23,314 nucleotides of DNA, from the NCBI GenBank assembly GCA_902496005.1, contig CABUZI010000016.1, positions 1-23,314 on the forward strand, read 5' to 3'. The notes beneath the pieces were generated by a model that saw only the letters and a list, made by a program, of their open reading frames with translations, did not search any database and was not told where the DNA came from. Positions 1-7,982 of this stretch are shown one piece after another. Position numbers and translations under genes: made by a program. Within the stretch, counting starts at the first letter, position 1. Each line of letters begins with the position of its first letter. This DNA comes from an uncultured Collinsella sp. (lineage in GTDB: Bacteria; Actinomycetota; Coriobacteriia; Coriobacteriales; Coriobacteriaceae).

Positions 1-971
1 ACCGTGGTGCCTCTACGGGACGCTCTCGCGGTGGCTATGCGGATGCCGATACCACGCAGGTGACGCCGCGTCTTCGCTCTCAATCACAGCCGTATGGCCA
101 GCGCTCCTCGGCTCCGCGTTCGGGTCAGCGTGGCTATCAAGGCCGCGGTGAACTTGCGCCCCGCTCGGGTCAGCGCAGCCTTCAGGGCCAGGGTGGCTAT
201 CGCGGCCGTTCCGATAGCAATTGTGGTCGTATGCCTCAGGGAGGCGGCCGCAGCAGTTCCGGTCGTGGACGCGGCGGATCCCGTACTCCTCAAAACAACG
301 GGCTCGATCCGCGTATCGTCTACGCCGGCATCGGCGCCGTTGCGCTGCTGTTGATTGTGCTCATCGTGGTGCTTCTGCGCGGCTGCGCATCTTCGGCGCC
401 CGAGAACACGCCCGAGACGCCCGTTGCCACCAAGACGACGACCAAGAAGTCTTCTAAGAAGACCGAAACGGTCGACGAGGACGTAGATGCCGATGAGGCG
501 ACGGATGAGTCGACTGATTCGGACGCTGCCAAGACGACGGCCAAGAAGGAAGAGAACGAGGTCACGAAGGTCAAAGTCTCCGTTGCCAAGGGAAAGACCG
601 CGTGGATTGAGGTCAAGGTCGACGGCAAGTCGGTCTATGGTGCCCAGGCGACTGGCCCCTTTGAGCAGGAGTACACGCCCGAGTCCTCGATCGAGATCAC
701 CACATCCAAGCCTTCCGATGTCACCGTTACCAAGAACGGTGAAAAGGTCCGTTACGATACCAAGACCTCGGGCGTGGCGCGTGTGACGATCACCGTTCCC
801 AAGAAGGAGACGACTGATTCCGAGAATGGTGAAAGTTCTGATGGTACCGACACCACCGATGGTACCGACACCACCGACGGTACCGATGCCCAGTCCACGG
901 ATGGCACCGATACCGCAACTGACGGTCAGACGCCCACCGATTCTACCGACTATTCGTACGATAGCTACTAA
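1..971 (+). CDS. RodZ-like membrane protein, 5' truncated by window edge
   Basis: The frame is open from base 3, so the GTG at 60 is probably not the true start and the N-terminus lies outside the window. What is visible, numbered from that GTG, is an Arg/Gly/Gln/Ser-rich basic region (about residues 1-80) with a repeated RSGQR unit. One transmembrane segment follows (about 86-107, ending LLRGC). After a Lys/Thr/Asp-rich linker comes a beta-rich domain (about 165-255, with KGKTAWIEVKVDGK and a YTPESSIEITT stretch) that resembles the RodZ C-terminal DUF4115 domain. The end is a Ser/Thr/Asp tail with DGTDTT repeats. RodZ proteins link MreB and cell-shape machinery through an N-terminal helix-turn-helix that cannot be seen here. 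The position just upstream of pgsA-cinA-recA matches ymfM (rodZ) in Bacillus, which supports the call. An unrelated membrane-anchored linker protein is still possible. Confidence 0.7.
   Translation, partial: RGASTGRSRGGYADADTTQVTPRLRSQSQPYGQRSSAPRSGQRGYQGRGELAPRSGQRSLQGQGGYRGRSDSNCGRMPQGGGRSSSGRGRGGSRTPQNNGLDPRIVYAGIGAVALLLIVLIVVLLRGCASSAPENTPETPVATKTTTKKSSKKTETVDEDVDADEATDESTDSDAAKTTAKKEENEVTKVKVSVAKGKTAWIEVKVDGKSVYGAQATGPFEQEYTPESSIEITTSKPSDVTVTKNGEKVRYDTKTSGVARVTITVPKKETTDSENGESSDGTDTTDGTDTTDGTDAQSTDGTDTATDGQTPTDSTDYSYDSY
840..890 (+). repeat. 18-bp tandem repeat encoding DGTDTT in the RodZ-like tail
   Basis: Two exact 18-bp copies (GATGGTACCGACACCACC at 840-857 and 858-875) are followed by a decayed third copy from 876. 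They encode repeated Asp-Gly-Thr-Asp-Thr-Thr in the extracytoplasmic tail. The in-frame unit length means copy number could change without a frameshift. Confidence 0.85.
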
Positions 972-997
972 GCCGCTCGTACGCGAAAGGAAACATC

Positions 998-1495
998 ATG
1001 GCTAAAGATTCCAGCTTCGACGTCGTGTCCGAGGTCAACATGCAAGAGGTCGACAACGCCTTCCAGCAGACCACGCGCGAGATTTCCCAGCGCTATGACC
1101 TTAAGGATTCCGGCGCTACGATCGAGCTTTCGAAGGGCGACAAGCTCTTTACGATCAACGCCCCGGCCGACTTTGTCTCCAAGCAGATTATCGACGTGCT
1201 GAGTTCCAAGCTCATCAAGCGCGGCATTGACCTCAAGGCTGTCTCGTGGGATGCTCCGCAGGCGGCATCGGGCGGCACCGTGCGCGTGCTCGGCCATATC
1301 GTCGAGGGTGTCGACCAGGCGACCGCCAAGAAGATCAACAAGGACATTAAGGACCAAAAGCTCAAGGTCAAGGTGACCATCGAGGCCGACAAGCTGCGTG
1401 TTTCCTCTGCTTCGAAGGATGCGTTGCAGACCGTAATCCAGTTCCTGCGCGACCAGGACTACGGCCAGCCGCTACAGTTCACCAACTACCGCTAA
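998..1495 (+). CDS. yajQ: YajQ family nucleotide-binding protein (UPF0234)
   Basis: The 165-residue product matches the YajQ/UPF0234 family across its full length. It begins with the family signature SSFDVVSEVNMQEVDNA and continues with ISQRYDLKDSGATIEL, the KKINKDIKDQKLKVK segment and a C-terminal VIQFLRDQDYGQPLQFTNYR. The family has a two-domain ferredoxin-like fold; members bind nucleotides or RNA, and some bind cyclic di-GMP. The length is normal for the family. A GAAAGGA ribosome binding site precedes the ATG. It lies 26 bp after the RodZ-like gene and 27 bp before rimO, so co-transcription is likely. The role here cannot be read from the sequence. Confidence 0.95.
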   Translation: MAKDSSFDVVSEVNMQEVDNAFQQTTREISQRYDLKDSGATIELSKGDKLFTINAPADFVSKQIIDVLSSKLIKRGIDLKAVSWDAPQAASGGTVRVLGHIVEGVDQATAKKINKDIKDQKLKVKVTIEADKLRVSSASKDALQTVIQFLRDQDYGQPLQFTNYR

Positions 1496-1522
1496 TATCA
1501 TTCGAAAGGACCGCTCTCCAAC

Positions 1523-2872
1523 ATGGATACACCGTTGGGCTCCGTGCTCTACATCACCCTCGGGTGCGCTAAGAACGAGGTTGACACCGACCGCATGCGT
1601 TCTCTTTTGACTGCTGCGGGCTACGAGGAGGCATTCGATCCGCAGGATGCCGATATCGCCATCGTCAATACATGCTCGTTCCTCGCTTCCGCAACGTCCG
1701 AGAGCATCGAGACCACGCTCGAGCTCGCCAACGAGGTTCAGGACGGCGTTCGTTCTTGCCCCATCGTCATGTGCGGCTGTGTGCCGTCGCGCTATGGCGA
1801 CGACCTGCCCGACGAGCTGCCCGAGGTCGCTGCCTTTGTGAAGGCCGACGAGGAGGACGGCATCGTGGCGGTCATCGATGGCGTGCTGGGTGTCGAGCGT
1901 GAAATCGCGGCCTATATCCCTCAGGTCAAGCGTACCGTCGAGGGTGCCGTTGCCTACGTCAAGATTTCCGATGGCTGCAACCGTTTCTGCAGCTTCTGCA
2001 TGATCCCCTACATCCGCGGTCGCTATCACTCGCGTAATGCCGAGAGCATTATCTCCGAGGTGCGCGACCTGGTTGCCGGCGGTGTGCGCGAGATCGTGCT
2101 GATCGGCCAGGACACGGGTATTTGGGGTAACGACTTTGCCGACGAGGACGTCGCCGAGGGCTCGCCGCGCAATCTGGCGCAGCTGCTGCGTGCCGTCGCC
2201 GAGACCGTGCGCCCGCACAACGTCTGGGTCCGCGTGCTCTACCTGCAGCCCGAGGGCATGACCGATGAGCTTATCGATACGATTCGCGATACGCCCGAGG
2301 TGCTGCCCTATATCGATATCCCTGTGCAGCACTGCGACGCGCGCATCCTCAAGGCTATGCGCCGTTCCGGTTCGCGCCAGGAGCTCGAGGACCTGTTCCG
2401 CGATCTGCGTGAGCGTATCCCCGGCATCGTGATCCGTTCCACGGCCATGGTCGGCTTCCCGACCGAGACCGACGACGAGTTCCGCGACCTCATCGACTTT
2501 ATGGACACCGTCGGCTTCGACTACACGAGTGTCTTTGCCTACTCGCAGGAGGAGGGCAGCCTGGCCGCCAAGATGGAGGGTCAGGTCGATGAGGAGGTCA
2601 AGCTCGAGCGCGCCCAGGAGGCCATGGACCTGGCCGAATCGCTCGGTTTTGCCGCCACCGCCGCGCATGTGGGCGAGCGCGCCCAGGTGATCGTCGACGG
2701 TATCGAAGAAACCGAGGACGGCGCCGAGCTGATCGGCCATGCCTGGTTCCAGGCGCCCGATTCCGATGGCGCGGTGCACTTGGACGCCAGCGAGGCGTCC
2801 GTGGGCGATATTCTGACCGTCGAGTTTACCGATAGCTTCTGCTATGAGCTTATCGGTCATGTTGTGGAGTAG
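1523..2872 (+). CDS. rimO: Ribosomal protein S12 methylthiotransferase RimO
   Basis: This 449-residue radical-SAM methylthiotransferase adds a methylthio group to a conserved aspartate of ribosomal protein S12. The N-terminal UPF0004 domain carries the three cysteines for the auxiliary iron-sulfur cluster (C15 in TLGCAKNEVD, C51 in NTCSFL, C86 in CGCVPSRY). The radical-SAM CxxxCxxC motif is at C152, C156 and C159 (GCNRFCSFC, followed by MIPYIRGRYHSR). A C-terminal TRAM domain occupies about residues 380-449. The TLGCAKNEVDTDRM start and the SFCMIPYIRGR wording fit RimO better than MiaB or MtaB, and a separate MiaB is present at 9513. A GAAAGGA sequence lies upstream of the ATG. It sits between yajQ and pgsA in a probable operon. 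Confidence 0.95.
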   Translation: MDTPLGSVLYITLGCAKNEVDTDRMRSLLTAAGYEEAFDPQDADIAIVNTCSFLASATSESIETTLELANEVQDGVRSCPIVMCGCVPSRYGDDLPDELPEVAAFVKADEEDGIVAVIDGVLGVEREIAAYIPQVKRTVEGAVAYVKISDGCNRFCSFCMIPYIRGRYHSRNAESIISEVRDLVAGGVREIVLIGQDTGIWGNDFADEDVAEGSPRNLAQLLRAVAETVRPHNVWVRVLYLQPEGMTDELIDTIRDTPEVLPYIDIPVQHCDARILKAMRRSGSRQELEDLFRDLRERIPGIVIRSTAMVGFPTETDDEFRDLIDFMDTVGFDYTSVFAYSQEEGSLAAKMEGQVDEEVKLERAQEAMDLAESLGFAATAAHVGERAQVIVDGIEETEDGAELIGHAWFQAPDSDGAVHLDASEASVGDILTVEFTDSFCYELIGHVVE

Positions 2873-2881
2873 GAGAGCATC

Positions 2882-3520
2882 GTGGCAAACGAGAGCAATA
2901 AGGAACTGACGAGTGTTTGGACGCCCGCCAACATCGTGACGTGCGTTCGCATCGTCTTTATCCCGGTGTTCATGATCGTGTCGGCGCTTTCTCACACGAG
3001 TGTTGCCGGTACGGATTGGAGCACCTTCGACGGCCCGCTCGCCGCCGCTGCCTTCATTCTGTATGTGATCCTGTCGTGCACCGATAAGGTCGACGGTTAT
3101 CTGGCGCGTTCGCGCAACGAGATCACCGACTTCGGTAAATTCTTGGACCCCATCGCCGATAAGCTGCTCGTGTTCTCGGCCCTGCTGCTGTTCTTGGATT
3201 TTGGTGCGGTGACCGTGTGGTCCGTGTTCATTATCCTGTTCCGTGAGCTTCTGGTGAGCGCCCTTCGCATGGTCGCGAGTGCGGCCGGTGTGGTCGTTGC
3301 GGCCGATAAGCTCGGCAAGTACAAGACGGCAACTACGATGGTCTCCATCTGCGGTTACCTGTGCGTTTTTGCTATGGCCGGCTTGCACCTTGGCCCGGTG
3401 GCGCTGACGCTCGGCATCTACTCGGTGTCGCGCTTCTTGTACGCCGTTGCCGTTGTCCTGACCGTTATCTCGGGCGCCCAGTACTTCTGGAACTGCCGCA
3501 AGATCGTCTTTTCGGTCTAG
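2882..3520 (+). CDS. pgsA: CDP-diacylglycerol--glycerol-3-phosphate 3-phosphatidyltransferase
   Basis: The 212-residue integral membrane enzyme makes phosphatidylglycerol-phosphate from CDP-diacylglycerol and glycerol-3-phosphate. The complete CDP-alcohol phosphatidyltransferase motif is visible as D68-x2-D71-G-x2-A-R-x8-G-x3-D89-x3-D93 (DKVDGYLARS, then GKFLDPIAD). Several hydrophobic helices surround it. The start is a GTG at 2882, preceded by TAGGAGAG, which overlaps the rimO stop region; the gap to rimO is 9 bp. The pgsA-cinA-recA order is widespread in Gram-positive bacteria and favours PgsA over other members of the family. Confidence 0.93.
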   Translation: MANESNKELTSVWTPANIVTCVRIVFIPVFMIVSALSHTSVAGTDWSTFDGPLAAAAFILYVILSCTDKVDGYLARSRNEITDFGKFLDPIADKLLVFSALLLFLDFGAVTVWSVFIILFRELLVSALRMVASAAGVVVAADKLGKYKTATTMVSICGYLCVFAMAGLHLGPVALTLGIYSVSRFLYAVAVVLTVISGAQYFWNCRKIVFSV

Positions 3521-3526
3521 GTCCTG

Positions 3527-4063
3527 GTGGGTATGACGGACTCTTTTGAGCAGATTTCCGCACATAACGAGGAGCTGGCGCGCGACATTGTCGAGCACGC
3601 GAGCGCTCGGGGCGTGACGGTTTCGACGGCTGAGTCGCTGACGGCGGGTATGATCGCATCGACGATTGCCGATATCCCGGGTGCCTCGGCGGTGCTGCGT
3701 GGCGGTGCGGTGACCTACTGCGATGAGATTAAGCATCGCGTTCTTGGTGTTGAGCAGGAGACGCTCGACCGCTATACCGCGGTGTCGCATCAGACCGCGC
3801 GCGAGATGGCGGTGGGTTCGCTGGAGCTGTACCAGAGCGATATTGCAGTGAGCGCAACGGGTTATGCCGGCCCCGGCGGTGGTACTGAGGACGATCCGGC
3901 GGGCACTTTCTATATTGGCTGGGCGCATCGTTCTGCCGATGGGGACGTGCCGGTCGTGGACTCCATTCGTTGTCGCTATGAGGGCGATCGTTCGTGTGTT
4001 CGTGCCCATGCGGTCGCGGAGGCACTGGGTCGCATTGTCTGCGTGCTCGATTCTATGGAATAG
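3527..4063 (+). CDS. CinA C-terminal-type nicotinamide-nucleotide amidase (PncC)
   Basis: The 178-residue protein corresponds to the CinA C-terminal domain alone, the family of NMN amidohydrolases (PncC) that recycle nicotinamide mononucleotide. Family motifs are STAESLTAGMIAS near residue 32, GGAVTYCDEIKHRVLGV, and the glycine-rich SATGYAGPGGGTEDDPAGT. The usual AESCTGG is AESLTAG here, so the cysteine position is changed. The N-terminal molybdopterin-binding-like domain of full CinA is absent, so this is the short form. The start may be GTG 3527 (with AGG 5 bp upstream) or ATG 3533; neither has a strong ribosome binding site. It lies 6 bp after pgsA and precedes a hairpin terminator and then recA, the classic cinA-recA order. 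Confidence 0.9.
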   Translation: MGMTDSFEQISAHNEELARDIVEHASARGVTVSTAESLTAGMIASTIADIPGASAVLRGGAVTYCDEIKHRVLGVEQETLDRYTAVSHQTAREMAVGSLELYQSDIAVSATGYAGPGGGTEDDPAGTFYIGWAHRSADGDVPVVDSIRCRYEGDRSCVRAHAVAEALGRIVCVLDSME

Positions 4064-4070
4064 ACGTGTT

Positions 4071-4094
4071 TTAAGGGGCCTCCGGGCCCCTTAA
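4071..4094 (+). terminator. Hairpin after the pncC/cinA gene
   Basis: A perfect 10-bp inverted repeat (TTAAGGGGCC / GGCCCCTTAA) with a TCCG loop starts 7 bp after the stop codon. It is GC-rich, but no clear U-tract follows, so termination efficiency is uncertain. It separates the rodZ-cinA operon from recA. Confidence 0.65.
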
Positions 4095-4169
4095 TTGTGG
4101 AGATAGGGACCTCAGAAGAATTTAGCGTTTGTGCTGTTCATAAGTGTATTTTTGCCTGCCTTGTTCTTA

Positions 4170-4229
4170 TTTGGCTCTTTATGGTCAAGCATTTGGTCAG
4201 TGTTTGGTCGGCTTTTGGTTGGGTTTTGG
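4170..4229 (+). repeat. Phased TTTGG array upstream of the recA promoter
   Basis: TTTGG occurs at 4170, 4192, 4203, 4214 and 4225, with TATGG at 4180. The steps are 10, 12, 11, 11 and 11 bp, close to one helical turn each. Several copies extend to TTTGGTC/T. The block is T-rich and non-coding and ends about 33 bp before the recA -35 element. It could be a curved upstream element or a set of protein sites on one face of the DNA. The spacing is visible directly; the function is inferred. Confidence 0.6.
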
Positions 4230-4261
4230 AAAGGTCGGCTGCATATGATTTATCTGAACGG

Positions 4262-4290
4262 TTGACCACGAACAGCCGTTCGTTTATTAT
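4262..4290 (+). promoter_or_regulatory. recA promoter with LexA box in the spacer
   Basis: TTGACC (4262-4267) and TATTAT (4285-4290) form a sigma-70-type promoter with a 17-bp spacer. The spacer holds ACGAACAGCCGTTCGT (4268-4283), a perfect 6-4-6 palindrome matching the Gram-positive LexA box GAAC-N4-GTTC. LexA bound there would block RNA polymerase directly, so recA (and recX behind it) should be induced by DNA damage. A lexA gene is present at 13799-14443. Confidence 0.9.
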
Positions 4291-4320
4291 CGATGCAGGT
4301 TGTTAAGAGGAGGGCTATTC

Positions 4321-5469
4321 ATGGCCAAGAATTCAGGTCCCGTACGTACCGTTCATGCTCGCACGACGGGTAAAGAGCGCGATGAGATGATCGCCACCAC
4401 CAAGGCTGAGATTGAGAAGAAATTCGGCCAGGGTTCCATCATGAGGTACGGCGACGGTGGCCCCGAGCTCGAGGTCGAGGCCATTCCCACGGGCGCCCTG
4501 GCCCTCGATGCCGCGCTGGGTATCGGCGGCGTGCCGCGCGGCCGTATCGTCGAGATTTACGGTCCTGAGTCCTCCGGTAAGACGACGCTTTCGCTCGAGA
4601 TCCTGGCCGAGGCCCAGGCAATGGGTGGCGTTGTGGCATTTATCGATGCCGAGCACGCGCTTGATCCCACGTATGCCGCGCGCATCGGCGTGGATATCGA
4701 CGAGGTACTGATTTCCCAGCCCGATACGGGTGAGCAGGCGCTCGAGATTGTTGACATGCTCGTGCGTTCCGGCGCCATCGATGCTATCGTCGTCGACTCC
4801 GTCGCCGCGCTGACCCCGCGTGCCGAGATCGAGGGAGAAATCGGCGACACTACGGTCGGTCTTCAGGCTCGCCTGATGAGCCAGGCGCTCCGCAAGCTCG
4901 CCGGCTCGCTGTCCAAGTCCAACACGACGTGCATCTTCATTAACCAGCTGCGTGAGAAGATCGGCGTCATGTTCGGCAACCCCGAGACCACGACGGGCGG
5001 CCGCGCCCTTAAGTTCTTCTCTTCGGTGCGTATCGACATTCGCCGCATCGACAGCATTAAGCTTAAGGACGAGGTTATCGGTAACCGCGTGCGCGCCAAG
5101 GTCGTTAAGAACAAGGTGGCAGCTCCGTTCCGTTCTGCTGAGTTCGACATCATGTACGGTACGGGCATCTCTAAGGAGGGCTCGATTCTGGACATGGCTG
5201 TCGAGTGCGGCATTTGCAAGAAGATGGGCTCCTGGTTTGCCTATGGCGAGGATAAGCTCGGCAACGGTCGCGAGGCCGCCAAGGCGTTCCTGCGCGAACA
5301 CCCCGATTGTGCCGACGAGATTGAGCATAAGGTCCGCCTTGCCTGTGGACTTGAGTTTGATGACGATGCTCCGTCCGAGGTCGAGCTGACCGATCAGCCT
5401 GCGCCTGAGGAGTTTGACGAGCTTTACGCCATCGATGGTTCCGCCATGCTCGATGATGACGACGAGTAG
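4321..5469 (+). CDS. recA: Recombinase RecA
   Basis: The 382-residue ATP-dependent DNA strand-exchange protein also triggers LexA self-cleavage. The Walker A motif GPESSGKTT is at residues 81-89. Other family landmarks are FIDAEHALDP, VVDSVAALTPRAEIEGE and the L2-region stretch INQLREKIGVMFGNPETTTGG. The C-terminus is strongly acidic (ending LDDDDE), as in other RecA proteins. The N-terminus is about 20 residues longer than in E. coli RecA. The ATG at 4321 is preceded by AAGAGGAGGG; the longer frame from 4300 would place this ribosome binding site inside the gene. It is followed by recX after 11 bp and is controlled by a LexA-box promoter. Confidence 0.98.
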   Translation: MAKNSGPVRTVHARTTGKERDEMIATTKAEIEKKFGQGSIMRYGDGGPELEVEAIPTGALALDAALGIGGVPRGRIVEIYGPESSGKTTLSLEILAEAQAMGGVVAFIDAEHALDPTYAARIGVDIDEVLISQPDTGEQALEIVDMLVRSGAIDAIVVDSVAALTPRAEIEGEIGDTTVGLQARLMSQALRKLAGSLSKSNTTCIFINQLREKIGVMFGNPETTTGGRALKFFSSVRIDIRRIDSIKLKDEVIGNRVRAKVVKNKVAAPFRSAEFDIMYGTGISKEGSILDMAVECGICKKMGSWFAYGEDKLGNGREAAKAFLREHPDCADEIEHKVRLACGLEFDDDAPSEVELTDQPAPEEFDELYAIDGSAMLDDDDE

Positions 5470-5480
5470 CGGTTACGCTC

Positions 5481-6173
5481 ATGTCGTATACGGTGACCGA
5501 GGCCACGGTCGTCTTTCCCGATAAGAAGGCGGCCTCCTCGTTCTCGAGCGGGTATGCGTCCAAAAAGCCTTGCGCACATATCGATTGTGAGCTTGAGGGC
5601 GGTTTTGAGCGGTCCATTTGGATTCCCGTGCGGGTCGCGTGGCTGTATGTCAAAAACCGCCCCGATCTTCCCTGTGATTGGGACAACTTCCGTGAGGCGG
5701 TGCAGCTCATCGAGCGTAAATGTGCACTTACCATGGTGACCGAGATGCTATCGCGCCGCGACCATGCGACGGGTGAGGTCCGTGACAAGCTGGCTCGCTA
5801 CGGCTTTCACCAGCCCGCGATCGATTTCGCCGTCGAGCGCGCCACCGAGTATCACTTTTTAGACGACAACCGCTTTTGCTCGTACTTTATCGAGGAGCGC
5901 AAGCGGCGCGGTTGGGGACAGCGCAAAATCGAGACCGAGCTCAAGCGCCGTCATGTCGTGCTCGATGACATTCCCGGTTATCCCGAGGATTATTTTGCCG
6001 TCGAAGACGATTTGGCGCGTGCGTCAGCCCTGCTCGCCAAGCGGCGTGTTCCAGAGACGCGCGGATTCGAAAAACTGGTTCGGTTTTTGATGGGCAAGGG
6101 CTTCTCGTATCACATCGCCGCCGATGCCGTTAAGGCACGTCTCGATGCCGAACGCGAGGAATGTGCGGTTTAG
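5481..6173 (+). CDS. recX: RecX family regulatory protein
   Basis: This 230-residue protein resembles RecX, which binds RecA filaments and modulates their activity. The helical RecX repeats are visible from about residue 75: ALTMVTEMLSRRDHATGEV, LARYGFHQPAIDFAV, YHFLDDNRFCSYFIEERKR with GWGQRKIETELKRR, and a third repeat ending LVRFLMGKGFSYHIAADAV. The first 70 or so residues are a lineage-type N-terminal extension without a recognised motif. The position 11 bp after recA supports the call and implies co-transcription and SOS induction. The ribosome binding site is weak (no clear AGGAGG), which fits the usual low RecX level relative to RecA or translational coupling. Confidence 0.9.
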   Translation: MSYTVTEATVVFPDKKAASSFSSGYASKKPCAHIDCELEGGFERSIWIPVRVAWLYVKNRPDLPCDWDNFREAVQLIERKCALTMVTEMLSRRDHATGEVRDKLARYGFHQPAIDFAVERATEYHFLDDNRFCSYFIEERKRRGWGQRKIETELKRRHVVLDDIPGYPEDYFAVEDDLARASALLAKRRVPETRGFEKLVRFLMGKGFSYHIAADAVKARLDAEREECAV

Positions 6174-6235
6174 GCGTATGCGTTTTGTGACCCTGCCGTT
6201 CACCGCGTTTTAGCCGCCGTGCCGGGGCCATTTAT

Positions 6236-6264
6236 TTGACAGTTGTTGTGGTTCAACGTACGAT
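6236..6264 (+). promoter_or_regulatory. Strong sigma-70-type promoter for rny
   Basis: TTGACA (6236-6241) and TACGAT (6259-6264) are separated by 17 bp. They lie in the 257-bp gap after recX and point at rny, leaving a leader of about 160 nt. No LexA box is present. Confidence 0.75.
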
Positions 6265-6369
6265 AAACACTGTCATTTGCTTTGTGATATGTGCTCATCT
6301 GTGATGAGTTTGTTTATATGTTTATCTGTATCCGACCCGCATAAGCTGCGCCCATATTACTCAAATGTC

Positions 6370-6395
6370 GCGAGCCGTTCGTAAGGACGGTTCGC
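6370..6395 (+). promoter_or_regulatory. Stem-loop in the rny leader
   Basis: GCGAGCCGT (6370-6378) pairs with ACGGTTCGC (6387-6395) through nine pairs including one wobble, with an 8-nt loop, and is followed by a T-rich run (TTTGTTGTG). It lies 35 bp before the rny start. It could be a weak attenuator or an RNA-processing or stability element. RNase Y autoregulation would be plausible but is not shown. Confidence 0.45.
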
Positions 6396-6430
6396 TTTGT
6401 TGTGTAACGAATCCATAAAAAGGAGTGAGC

Positions 6431-7981
6431 ATGCCTATCATCGCAGCGCTCGTTGGCATCGTTTTGGGTGCCATCGCCGCCATTGCCTACATGCGCACCG
6501 CCAAGCAGGGTAGTCTTCACGAGGCCGACGAAAAGATCCAGTCGGCACACGCACAGGCTGAGTCCCTGATCGGTGATGCTAAGCGTCAGGCCGAGACCCT
6601 CAAAAAAGAGGCTCTGCTCGAGGCTAAAGAGGAGATCATCAAGAACAAGCAGGCCGCCGAGGCCGAGGATAAGCAGCGTAAGAGCGAGATTCGTACGCTC
6701 GAGAACCGTGTGATGCAGCGCGAGGAGTCCCTTGATCGCCGAAACGACGCTCTCGACAAGCGTGAGCACCAGCTGTCCAGCCAGGCCGGTCAGGTCGAGA
6801 AGCGCTCCCGCGAGCTCGAGGAGCTCTGCGCCAAGCAGACCTCTGAGCTCGAGCGTATCGCCGACCTGACCCGCGAGGACGCCCACAAGGAGCTCCTCGA
6901 TAAGGTTCGCGGCGAGGTCACCCACGAGGCTGCCACGATCATTCGCGAGTCCGAGCAGCAGGTTCGCGCCGAGTGCCACAAGACCGCCCAGGAGATTCTG
7001 TCCCTGGCGATTCAGCGCTGCGCTGCCGACCACACAGCCGAGGTCACCGTTACCTCCGTGCACATTCCCTCTGATGACCTCAAGGGCCGTATCATCGGTC
7101 GCGAGGGTCGCAACATCCGGACCTTCGAGCAGGTTTCCGGCGTCAACCTCGTGATCGACGACACGCCCGAGACTGTCGTTCTTTCGAGCTTCGACCCGGT
7201 CCGTCGTGAGACCGCCCGTGTTGCCCTCGAGAACCTCATCGCCGACGGCCGCATTCACCCCGCCCGCATCGAGGAGATGTATCACAAGGCTGCCGACCTG
7301 GTTCAGCAGCGCGTGCGCGAGGCTGGCGAGCAGGCTGCCTTCGATACCGGCATCCACGACCTGCATCCCGAGATCGTCAAGACCCTTGGTGCCCTGCGCT
7401 ACCGTACCTCGTTTGGTCAGAACGTGCTTCAGCACTCCCTCGAAGTCTCTGACCTGTGCGGCGTGATGGCTTCCGAGCTTGGCCTGGACGTTGTGACCGC
7501 CAAGCGCGCCGGCCTGCTGCACGACCTGGGCAAGGCAATCGACCATGACGTCGAGGGCCCGCATGCCGTCATCGGCGCCGAGCTTGCCCGCCGTTATGGC
7601 GAGAAGCCCGTTATCGTCCACGCTATCGAGGCTCACCATGCCGACGTCGACCCCAACACGGTGCTCGATGTCCTGGTACAGGCCGCCGATGCTGTCTCTG
7701 CCTCTCGCCCCGGTGCCCGTCGCGAGTCTGCCGAGAACTACATCAAGCGTCTTGAGAAGCTCGAGGAGATCGCCAACTCCCATGATGGCGTCGAGCGTAC
7801 CTATGCCATGCAGGCTGGTCGCGAGGTCCACGTCATGGTTCAGCCGGACAAGATCTCCGATGCCCAGTCCACGGTCCTGGCTCACGATATCGCCCATCAG
7901 ATCGAGGAAGAGATGGAGTATCCCGGTCAGGTGCGCGTCGTCGTGATTCGCGAGAGCCGCGCTGTCGATATCGCTAAATAA
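6431..7981 (+). CDS. rny: Ribonuclease Y
   Basis: The 516-residue membrane-anchored endoribonuclease initiates mRNA decay in Gram-positive bacteria. Domains in order are an N-terminal transmembrane helix (about residues 2-22), a long charged coiled coil (about 30-200), a KH RNA-binding domain with GRIIGREGRN starting at residue 219, and an HD domain whose catalytic His-Asp is H364-D365 in LLHDLGKA, with the downstream AIEAHH histidines. The length is typical of the family. AGGAG lies 5 nt before the ATG at 6431; an in-frame GTG at 6425 overlaps that site and is less likely. The next gene starts 1 bp after the stop codon, implying one transcript. Position after recA and before spoVS matches Bacillus. 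Confidence 0.97.
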   Translation: MPIIAALVGIVLGAIAAIAYMRTAKQGSLHEADEKIQSAHAQAESLIGDAKRQAETLKKEALLEAKEEIIKNKQAAEAEDKQRKSEIRTLENRVMQREESLDRRNDALDKREHQLSSQAGQVEKRSRELEELCAKQTSELERIADLTREDAHKELLDKVRGEVTHEAATIIRESEQQVRAECHKTAQEILSLAIQRCAADHTAEVTVTSVHIPSDDLKGRIIGREGRNIRTFEQVSGVNLVIDDTPETVVLSSFDPVRRETARVALENLIADGRIHPARIEEMYHKAADLVQQRVREAGEQAAFDTGIHDLHPEIVKTLGALRYRTSFGQNVLQHSLEVSDLCGVMASELGLDVVTAKRAGLLHDLGKAIDHDVEGPHAVIGAELARRYGEKPVIVHAIEAHHADVDPNTVLDVLVQAADAVSASRPGARRESAENYIKRLEKLEEIANSHDGVERTYAMQAGREVHVMVQPDKISDAQSTVLAHDIAHQIEEEMEYPGQVRVVVIRESRAVDIAK

Positions 7982-7982
7982 C

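Noticed and set aside
1472..4009. 845-codon open frame on the minus strand
   Set aside because: It lies opposite rimO, pgsA and pncC, all with full family motifs. Its translation is low-complexity (His/Arg/Asp/Gly-rich), as expected from the antisense frame of GC-rich codons.
4097..4306. 69-codon open frame upstream of recA
   Set aside because: It has no ribosome binding site or similarity and runs through the phased TTTGG array, the recA promoter and the LexA box.
4333..5328. 331-codon open frame on the minus strand
   Set aside because: It is antisense to recA; the plus strand is unambiguous.
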